Part shown: positions 1-5,035 of the stretch, piece by piece | Layout of the letters: each line of letters begins with the position of its first letter | Position numbering within the stretch: position 1 is the first letter of the stretch | From: Opitutaceae bacterium | GTDB taxonomy: Bacteria; Verrucomicrobiota; Verrucomicrobiia; Opitutales; Opitutaceae | DNA length: 7,249 bases | Assembly (NCBI GenBank): GCA_031282705.1 | Contig: JAITDF010000484.1 | Span: 1-7,249, forward strand | Direction: 5' to 3' | The notes under the pieces: model-generated | What the model was told of the DNA's origin: nothing | The model's input: the letters and a program-made list of their open reading frames with translations, nothing else | The model's database searches: none | Made by a program: the position numbers and the translations under genes

Positions 1-947
1 CCCCCGCCACCCCCCCCTCGGTCGAAACCCTCTGGCGCCACCTCGCCACACACCTCCAACGCGCCATCCACTGCACCGCCCTCGGCATCGACCACCACCT
101 CGACCACCAATACCAAAACGAACCCGAACTCCTCCTCAACCTCCTCTGCCACGGCCCCATCGAACGCGGCCGCGACGCCTCCCACGGCGGCGTCGATTAC
201 TACAACATGTGCATCGACGGCGCCGGCCTCGCCACCGTCGCCGACTCCCTCGCCGCCCTCGAACAACGCATCGAAACCGAACACCGCCTCGACTGGCCCG
301 CCCTCGCCGCCGCCCTCCGCACAAACTACGCCGGCCCCCAAGGCGAAAAAATCCGCCTCCTCCTCTCCACCTCCCCGCGCTACGGCCACGGCCGCACCCC
401 CGGCGACCGCTGGGCCTCCCGCCTCACCACCCTCTTCACCACCCTCGTCAAAGCCGCCCCCACCCCCGGCGGCCGCAACCTCATCCCCGGCTGGTTCTCC
501 TGGGCCGACACCGTCCGCTTCGGCAAAACCGTCGGCGCCACCCCCGACGGCCGCCACGCCGCCGCCCCCATCTCCCACGGCGCCAACCCCCGCCCCGGCT
601 TCCGCAAAGACGGCGCCCTCACCGCCATCGTCAAAGCCGTCGCCGCCGTCCAGCCCGGCTACGGCAACACCGCCCCCCGCCAACTCGAAATCGACCCCTC
701 CTCCACCCGCTCCCCCGACGCCCCCGCCACCATCGCCAACCTCATAAAAACCCACTTCGCCCTCGGCGGCACCCTCGTCAACATAAACATCGTGGACGCC
801 GCGAAAATTCGCGACGCCCACGAACACCCCGAAAACCACCCCGACCTCGTGGTCCGCGTGACCGGTTTCACCGCCTACTTCGCCAGCCTCTCCCGCGAAT
901 TCCGCCAGCTCGTCGTCGACCGCCTAATCTGCGAACCCCTCCCCTGA
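1..947 (+). CDS. Glycyl radical enzyme (pyruvate formate-lyase superfamily), C-terminal part
   Basis: The frame is open from the first base (first full codon at 3) to TGA at 945-947, giving the last 314 residues of a protein that starts outside the window. Family members are usually about 750-850 residues, so over half is missing, including the region expected to carry the catalytic cysteine. Seen here: IERGRD followed by HGG and IDGAGLATVADSLAALE, a layout typical of the PFL/diol-dehydratase superfamily. The C-terminal glycyl radical loop RVTGFTAYF has its glycine codon at 864-866, followed by the usual amphipathic end helix. In this family an S-adenosylmethionine activase makes a glycyl radical that starts cysteine-based radical chemistry in the anaerobic cytoplasm. 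No activase gene is visible. The substrate cannot be assigned: it could be a formate-lyase, a diol or hydroxyproline dehydratase, or an uncharacterised class. Codon use is extreme, almost all C-ending, until about position 790. Confidence 0.9.
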   Translation, partial: PATPPSVETLWRHLATHLQRAIHCTALGIDHHLDHQYQNEPELLLNLLCHGPIERGRDASHGGVDYYNMCIDGAGLATVADSLAALEQRIETEHRLDWPALAAALRTNYAGPQGEKIRLLLSTSPRYGHGRTPGDRWASRLTTLFTTLVKAAPTPGGRNLIPGWFSWADTVRFGKTVGATPDGRHAAAPISHGANPRPGFRKDGALTAIVKAVAAVQPGYGNTAPRQLEIDPSSTRSPDAPATIANLIKTHFALGGTLVNINIVDAAKIRDAHEHPENHPDLVVRVTGFTAYFASLSREFRQLVVDRLICEPLP

Positions 948-962
948 CCCCCGCCCGAAAAC

Positions 963-1007
963 GTAGGGCGAGCGTCCCGCTTGCCAGACGGGAGCAGAAT
1001 GCTCCCG
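963..1007 (+). repeat. REP-like element: GTAG head plus two adjacent hairpins
   Basis: GTAG at 963-966 is followed by hairpin 1, with arms 967-974 and 978-985, loop TCC, and 8 pairs of which one is G-T. Three bases later comes hairpin 2, with arms cgggagca (989-996) and tgctcccg (1000-1007), loop GAA, a perfect 8-bp stem. Hairpin 1 fits the pattern GTA-NN-GC-N5-TCC-N5-GC, also seen (with TCCA) twice between 2846 and 2943. REP elements of other bacteria carry a GTAG-type tetranucleotide 5' of a palindrome, recognised by RAYT transposases; applying that here is inference. The alternative is a transcription attenuator, but there is no T-run. Confidence 0.6.
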
Positions 1008-1042
1008 CCCCCCGGGGCCGACCACCGCCGCCGCCCCCCCCG

Positions 1043-1067
1043 CCGTCATGCTGCGCCGGCACGACGG
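1043..1067. repeat. Imperfect inverted repeat (hairpin)
   Basis: Arms ccgtc (1043-1047) and gacgg (1063-1067) continue inward past one A/C mismatch into tgc (1049-1051) and gca (1059-1061), leaving a 7-nt loop. A purine-rich aaaatgaaaa follows instead of a T-run, so it is not a recognisable + strand terminator. It has no GTA head and does not belong to the REP-like family described elsewhere in the window. It may simply reflect the extreme GC content. Confidence 0.35.
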
Positions 1068-1096
1068 AAAATGAAAACCCGGCGGCTGAAACCCGC

Positions 1097-1124
1097 TTCA
1101 ACCCCACTTTACAGAGACAATAAA
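1097..1124 (+). promoter_or_regulatory. Possible promoter/leader element of the symporter gene
   Basis: An AT-richer patch in a very C-rich gap: TTCAAC (1097-1102), then ACTTTACAGA (1106-1115), then AATAAA (1119-1124). TTCAAC and AATAAA are 16 nt apart, so they could be a weak -35/-10 pair. The 10-mer ACTTTACAGA, also directly preceded by a nearby TTCAAC, recurs at 3023-3032 upstream of the sialidase-like gene. A chance repeat of this length is possible in 7 kb, so this is a tentative call. Confidence 0.25.
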
Positions 1125-1263
1125 CCCCCTCTTCAGCAAACGCGGGAAGGCGCGCAAACTCCCGGCGATTCCAGAAAATCACCCGCGCCCAACCAACCGC
1201 AGCCCAACCGCCAGCCCGCCCGCCAGCCCGCTCTGCAAACCCGCAAACCCGCCCGGACCGACC

Positions 1264-2823
1264 ATGAAACTCCACCCCCTCGACATCGCCGTCATCGCCG
1301 CATACTTCTCGTGCATGCTCGGGCTTGGCGTGCTCGTTTCCAAAAAAAACCGGAGCGCGGAAAGCTATTTCCTTGGAAAACGGGATTTCCCCGGCTGGGC
1401 CATCGGCATCAGCTTCATCGGGGCGATGGTAAGCTCCGTGACCTTCATCGCCATACCGGCGGACGCATTCAAGACCGCCTGGGTCCGCTTCCTCCCCAAC
1501 CTGGCATTCCCCCTGGTGGTCCTCATCTCGGCCTGCTGGTTCATGCCCTTCTTCCGCCGGGGGACGGTGACCTCCGCCTACGAATACCTGGCCCTCCGCT
1601 TCGGCCCGTCCGTCTCGGCCTATGGCGCCGCGGTTTACCTCGTGGCCCAAGTCACCCGCACGGCCACGGTGGTCTATCTCATGGCGGTCCTCATGGCGAC
1701 GATGACCGGCCTCCGCATCGAATGGAGCATCGTCCTGGCCGGCGGAATCACCGCCATCTACACGGTGAAAGGCGGGTTCGCGGCGGTCGTGTGGACCGAT
1801 GTCATACAAACGGTGATTCTGGTCGCGGGCGCCTTGGTGATCATCGGCTTTGCCGTGGCGCTCGTGCCGGGCGGCTTCCCGGCCATCATCGCCGAGGCCG
1901 CCGCGGCCAAAAAACTCTCCTTCCACGACCTCAACCCCGCCACGGGGCTGCTGGAGCCGACCCGCGGCGGCTTTTCCCTCACGGAAAAAACCACGATCAT
2001 GCTCATGCTGGTCGGCTTCACCCAGTATGTCGCCGGGAAACTGAACCAGGAAACCGTCCAGCGCTGGTGCTCCTCCCGCTCGCCGCGCGAGGCGCGGAAG
2101 TCGATGCTCATCCTCGGCGCCGGCTCCATCCCGATATGGGCGTCATTCATGTTCATGGGCACATGCCTGTGGGTTTATTACCGGCATTTCAACGACCCGG
2201 TGGCGGAGGCGATCCTCGCCGGGACGCAAAAGGCGGAAAGCATATTGCCGCATTTCATCCTGACGGTGCTCCCGACCGGGGTTGTCGGGCTGGTGATTTC
2301 CGCCGCGCTGGCCGCCGCCATGTCAACGCTCAGCAGCGGCATCAACTCCGCCAGCATGGTGCTGGTGCAGGACCTTTACCGGGCGCACCTGGTGAAAAAC
2401 AGAAGCGCGGCGCATTACTTCACGGCCGGCCGGCTCTCGTCCCTGTTGATTTCGCTGCTGATGATCGCCGGCGCGTTTGTATTTCATTATTCAAACACAA
2501 AGACGCTCAATGAATTCAGCATCATCATGACCGCGGTCATCGGGGGCGGCATCGCCGGCGCGTTCCTCCTCGGCATGTTCACCCGGCGCGGCGACGCGCG
2601 GGCGGTGCTGGCCGGCATTGCGGCCACCGTCCTGTTCTCCACCTGCGCGATGCTGATGCAGTTCAACATGCTCCCGCGCGTGTTCGACCCCTACTACACA
2701 TCGATCCTGGGAAACATCATCATGCTCGCCGTCGGCTACGGCGCCTCATGGATATTCAAGGCGCCAAAACGCGACCTTGCCAACCTGACGATATGGGATT
2801 TGTCCAAGGAGCCGATGGTATGA
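1264..2823 (+). CDS. Sodium:solute symporter (SSS/SLC5 family)
   Basis: A complete 519-residue inner-membrane transporter, normal for the family (TC 2.A.21), expected to couple Na+ entry to uptake of a sugar, sugar acid or other small organic solute. About 13 hydrophobic segments can be read, the first near residues 6-26 and the last near 478-499. Family hallmarks: GG followed by AVVWTD and Q at residues 170-182, and AAAMSTLSSGINS followed by DLY at 350-372. By alignment with vSGLT from memory, A351, S354 and T355 fall at the Na2 sodium site. The ATG at 1264 starts just before the first membrane segment. No Shine-Dalgarno is visible, only GGA about 7 nt upstream. The substrate cannot be read from sequence; secreted glycan-active proteins downstream suggest a released monosaccharide. 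The gene is separated from them by 313 nt, so it is probably a separate transcription unit. Confidence 0.93.
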   Translation: MKLHPLDIAVIAAYFSCMLGLGVLVSKKNRSAESYFLGKRDFPGWAIGISFIGAMVSSVTFIAIPADAFKTAWVRFLPNLAFPLVVLISACWFMPFFRRGTVTSAYEYLALRFGPSVSAYGAAVYLVAQVTRTATVVYLMAVLMATMTGLRIEWSIVLAGGITAIYTVKGGFAAVVWTDVIQTVILVAGALVIIGFAVALVPGGFPAIIAEAAAAKKLSFHDLNPATGLLEPTRGGFSLTEKTTIMLMLVGFTQYVAGKLNQETVQRWCSSRSPREARKSMLILGAGSIPIWASFMFMGTCLWVYYRHFNDPVAEAILAGTQKAESILPHFILTVLPTGVVGLVISAALAAAMSTLSSGINSASMVLVQDLYRAHLVKNRSAAHYFTAGRLSSLLISLLMIAGAFVFHYSNTKTLNEFSIIMTAVIGGGIAGAFLLGMFTRRGDARAVLAGIAATVLFSTCAMLMQFNMLPRVFDPYYTSILGNIIMLAVGYGASWIFKAPKRDLANLTIWDLSKEPMV

Positions 2824-2845
2824 GCAGGCAGAGGGGCGCGTCGCA

Positions 2846-2943
2846 ATGTAACGCAGGTTTCCAAACCTGCTTGGGCCGAATGCTCGAAAAAAGCCCGCAA
2901 CCATGCGTGCGCTTCAAAGCAGACTTGGAAGTCTGCATTACAT
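2846..2943. repeat. Inverted pair of REP-like palindromes (BIME/REPIN-like)
   Basis: Left unit: GTAA at 2848-2851, then a perfect hairpin with arms gcaggtt (2853-2859) and aacctgc (2864-2870) around loop TCCA. Right unit, reversed: hairpin arms gcagact (2919-2925) and agtctgc (2930-2936) around TGGA, followed by TTAC (2938-2941). The outer ends atgtaa (2846-2851) and ttacat (2938-2943) are also inverted repeats. A 48-nt spacer (2871-2918) separates the two hairpins. Read from its own head, the right unit has the same plan as the left with different but still complementary arm bases. Two REP units facing outward is the plan of REPIN/BIME elements. No T-run follows. Confidence 0.75.
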
Positions 2944-3022
2944 CCGCGGGCGTTATGGCGGGTGCATTCCTGTCAATACTTGCGGGCAATTGCATCTCCG
3001 AAAACACGGAGCGCCGGATTCA

Positions 3023-3032
3023 ACTTTACAGA
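3023..3032 (+). promoter_or_regulatory. Repeat of the ACTTTACAGA element upstream of the sialidase-like gene
   Basis: An exact copy of the 10-mer at 1106-1115, here overlapping TTCAAC (3019-3024) and lying about 105 nt before the start codon at 3137, against about 149 nt for the symporter. The neighbouring aaaaagtaa could hold a weak -10, but no clear promoter pair can be chosen by eye. The shared position upstream of two genes hints at a common transcription signal; chance is not excluded. Confidence 0.22.
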
Positions 3033-3036
3033 AAAA

Positions 3037-3058
3037 GTAACGCGGGGGTTTCCCCCCG
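3037..3058 (+). repeat. Degenerate GTAACGC-headed hairpin
   Basis: GTAACGC (3037-3043) is identical to the head of the unit at 2848-2854. It is followed by a GC-only hairpin, arms cggggg (3043-3048) and cccccg (3053-3058) around loop TTTC. The string GGTTTCC (3047-3053) also occurs in the 2848 unit. The loop and clamp spacing are shifted by a base or two, so this is a diverged candidate member of the same repeat family rather than a clear one. Confidence 0.4.
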
Positions 3059-3136
3059 GAGGCGATTTTGCAACGATGTCCGCATATCCGGTTTTCTCAG
3101 TCCTCCAAATTGCCCGGCTCCATTCCCGAATTTCCC

Positions 3137-4258
3137 ATGAAAAAAGTTTTTTTAGTTGCCACGCTCCTGTTCACCTCCGCCGCATTCGCCGGAGATGTCA
3201 CAACCGTCGTCGTTTATCAGAAGGACGGCGAATTTGCCGGGTGGCCGGCCAATGAGGGGCTTTGGACGTGGGGCGACGAAATGCTCGTCGCATTCGAGGT
3301 GGCCGCGTTTGTCGAGACCGAAGGCGACCACAGCGTGAACCGCGACAGCCCCCGGCGCATCGTTTTCTCGCGGAGCATGGACGGCGGCCGGACCTGGGCC
3401 GCCGAGGAGCACCCCGAAATCGCGCCGCCGGAATACCTGGGCGACGCGGAAAAACACAGGCAGGAGGGGCGGACGCCGGCCCGCCCGTCGCCGGGCGGCT
3501 TTGATTTCGAGGACCCCGACTTTATAATGAAATTGCGCGGTGGCGCCTTTTACATATCAAAAAACCGGGGGCGCGGCTGGGAGGGGCCGTATCTGCTGCC
3601 GTCATTCAATTATATCAGCGAGGCGCGCACCAGCTATATGGCGACGGGGAAGGACTCATGCCTGCTGTTCATGACTGGCCGGGTGGCGCGCGGCGGCCTC
3701 AAGTATGGGCGCTCCTGCGTGCTCCAGACCGCCGACGGCGGGAAGACATTCGGGTTTCTGTCCTGGATTGGCGATGACATCGGGGAAAAACCCGGCGGCG
3801 GCGGTGCGGGCGGCGCCCTGTTCTCGATAATGCCCTCCGCCGTGCGCCTGGACGACGGACGTTATATATGCGCCGTGCGGCAGCGCATGAACAAGGCCAA
3901 GTGGACGGACATATTTGAATCCGGCGACGGCTGCAAAACATGGCGCAAAATCAGCGTCCTGGAAAAAGGCTCGGCCAATCCGGCGAGCCTCGTGCTGATG
4001 AGTGACGGCCGCATCGCCGCCATCTACGGAAACAGGCGCAAATCCCCATGCGGCGTCGCGGCCAAGATAAGCGCCGACCACGGGCGCACCTGGTCCGGGG
4101 AAATGACACTCCGCAACGACGCCCGCAAATGGGACATCGGCTACACGCGCGCCGCGCAGCGGCCCGACGGGAAAATCGTGGCCCTTTATTATTACACGAC
4201 AAAGGAAATCCCCCACAACTTCATCGCCGCCTCGATCTGGGCGCCGGGGGGAAAATGA
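3137..4258 (+). CDS. Secreted sialidase-like (Asp-box/BNR) glycan-active protein
   Basis: A 373-residue protein. The frame opens at 3068, but the ATG at 3137 gives an ideal signal peptide (MKKVFLVATLLF, cleavage after AFA at residue 18), so I start there. The rest reads as a six-bladed beta-propeller with Asp-box-like motifs SMDGGRTW (80-87), TADGGKTF (198-205), SGDGCKTW (262-269) and SADHGRTW (312-319), plus a degenerate SKNRGRGW (141-148). Late motifs YGNRR (297-301) and DIGYTR followed by QRPDGK (333-346) resemble the C-terminal part of proteins annotated as exo-alpha-sialidases in Planctomycetes and Verrucomicrobia. I find no classical N-terminal (F/Y)RIP motif; the equivalent place reads GWPANEGLWTWG (35-46). 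Release of sialic acid is therefore not established, and the substrate may be another sugar. First gene of a probable three-gene operon. Confidence 0.85.
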   Translation: MKKVFLVATLLFTSAAFAGDVTTVVVYQKDGEFAGWPANEGLWTWGDEMLVAFEVAAFVETEGDHSVNRDSPRRIVFSRSMDGGRTWAAEEHPEIAPPEYLGDAEKHRQEGRTPARPSPGGFDFEDPDFIMKLRGGAFYISKNRGRGWEGPYLLPSFNYISEARTSYMATGKDSCLLFMTGRVARGGLKYGRSCVLQTADGGKTFGFLSWIGDDIGEKPGGGGAGGALFSIMPSAVRLDDGRYICAVRQRMNKAKWTDIFESGDGCKTWRKISVLEKGSANPASLVLMSDGRIAAIYGNRRKSPCGVAAKISADHGRTWSGEMTLRNDARKWDIGYTRAAQRPDGKIVALYYYTTKEIPHNFIAASIWAPGGK

Positions 4259-4278
4259 AATCCGCTTGATTATATGTC

Positions 4279-5031
4279 ATGAAAACCACATCCCCGCCCC
4301 CTTATGCCCATCGCGTCATCCTGCCGGCCTGCATGGCGGCGATGGGAATCCTGGCTTCCGGGGCGTTCGCGGCGACGCTCGCCTGGGAGTTTGACGAGAA
4401 ACAGGGCACAACTTTGGGCGCGGTTCAAAACAGCGCCGGCCAGGTGCTCTGGTCGGGGAATCTCGCGGAAAGCGCCGTCACCGGGCGGGGAACCTTGCGC
4501 CTCAGGAATCTCGACACGGAAAAATGCCGGAGCTTTGCGCGACTTGGGCAGCCCGGAAAAGACGGGAGCACCTGGCTGGTTGTGAATATCGCGCGCTGGC
4601 AGTTCATCGACGGCGTCACGCGCAGCACAGGCGTGGGGCTGGCGCAGGGGGCCGATCCGAAATTCACCATGCTGGCGGAGATGAACCTGCAAGGCTCCGC
4701 GGACCGGGGCTTTTTTGTCAGCGGAGACGCCATGCCGGAAAACGAAGGCGCGTCCGGCACAAAGGCATTCCGCCTCGGGGACGACACGGGCGGCGAACCG
4801 CTCACGCTCGCGCTCGAATACCTGCCGGAAACCAACCGCTTCAACCTCTACCGCGGCGGGGCCGGCGGCAGGCTGGCACTGCTCGGCGGCGGAAAAACCA
4901 GCCGCCGCCGGGACGCCCGTTATGCCTGCATATACATAAAAAATGCCGTCGGCGCGGTGGACGACGAGTATATTGAGCTCGGCGGACTCGCTGTCACGAC
5001 CGGACGTGGAACGGACGGGGCCGTAAAGTGA
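4279..5031 (+). CDS. Secreted LamG-like hypothetical protein
   Basis: A 250-residue protein with an N-terminal signal peptide: hydrophobic core about residues 13-28 and likely cleavage after AFA at 31. There is no lipobox. The mature part begins ATLAWEFDEKQGTTLG, an opening common in secreted Verrucomicrobia proteins with a concanavalin/LamG-like beta-sandwich. It continues with alternating hydrophobic strands, for example TWLVVNIARWQF near 98-109 and LTLALEYL near 174-181, and ends in a probable last strand EYIELGGLAVTT (about 231-242). No catalytic motif is evident. A glycan-binding or accessory role beside the neighbouring enzymes is inference from context. It lies 20 nt after the sialidase-like gene and 4 nt before the glycosidase-like gene, so co-transcription is likely. 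No Shine-Dalgarno precedes the ATG. Confidence 0.75.
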   Translation: MKTTSPPPYAHRVILPACMAAMGILASGAFAATLAWEFDEKQGTTLGAVQNSAGQVLWSGNLAESAVTGRGTLRLRNLDTEKCRSFARLGQPGKDGSTWLVVNIARWQFIDGVTRSTGVGLAQGADPKFTMLAEMNLQGSADRGFFVSGDAMPENEGASGTKAFRLGDDTGGEPLTLALEYLPETNRFNLYRGGAGGRLALLGGGKTSRRRDARYACIYIKNAVGAVDDEYIELGGLAVTTGRGTDGAVK

Positions 5032-5035
5032 CGCC

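Larger units (their letters stand above)
948..1263. other. Intergenic region between glycyl radical enzyme and symporter
   Basis: No convincing gene in 316 nt. It holds, in order, two adjacent hairpins headed by GTAG (963-1007), a C-rich stretch, an imperfect hairpin (1043-1067), an AT-richer patch around 1106-1124 that could be part of the symporter's promoter or leader, and a C-rich pyrimidine-biased stretch running to the ATG at 1264. No T-run follows any of the hairpins, so I see no classical intrinsic terminator for the upstream gene. Open frames on both strands cross this region, but they encode arginine/proline-rich or glycine-rich compositional junk. Confidence 0.6.
2824..3136. other. 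Intergenic region between symporter and sialidase-like gene
   Basis: 313 nt without a convincing gene. It contains the mirror pair of palindromes (2846-2943), a small hairpin ctccg/cggag (2996-3011), a second copy of ACTTTACAGA (3023-3032) and a degenerate GTAACGC-headed hairpin (3037-3058). The last 70 nt lead to the ATG at 3137 without a Shine-Dalgarno. The mirror pair begins only 22-25 nt after the symporter stop, so it will lie in the 3' end of that transcript and could stabilise or end it. Confidence 0.6.

Noticed and set aside
989..1007. Intrinsic terminator for the glycyl radical enzyme gene
   Set aside because: Strong hairpin, but C-rich sequence follows instead of a T-run, and the adjacent GTAG-headed hairpin fits a REP-like element better.
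209..1123. Second forward frame inside the glycyl radical enzyme
   Set aside because: Almost entirely Arg and Pro, a direct effect of the C-rich sequence; the companion frame carries the family motifs.
868..1926. Long reverse-strand open frame (352 codons) across the first intergenic gap and into the symporter
   Set aside because: Gly/Arg/His/Asp-rich with no domain or membrane pattern; it is the antisense image of the GC-rich symporter and glycyl radical enzyme genes.
981..2513. Forward open frame of 510 codons overlapping the symporter
   Set aside because: Arg/Pro/His-rich translation with no fold; the overlapping frame encodes a clear transporter.
2846..2943. CRISPR repeats or IS ends
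   Set aside because: Only two units, in inverted orientation, with no periodic direct repeats, no spacers of regular length, no target-site duplication and no transposase gene nearby.
3068..3136. Upstream start at 3068 for the sialidase-like gene
   Set aside because: It would place 23 unlikely residues before a textbook signal peptide; the start at 3137 is preferred.
2748..3140. Small forward frame of 130 codons through the second intergenic gap
   Set aside because: Starts inside the symporter in another frame and runs through the palindrome pair; no recognisable protein.
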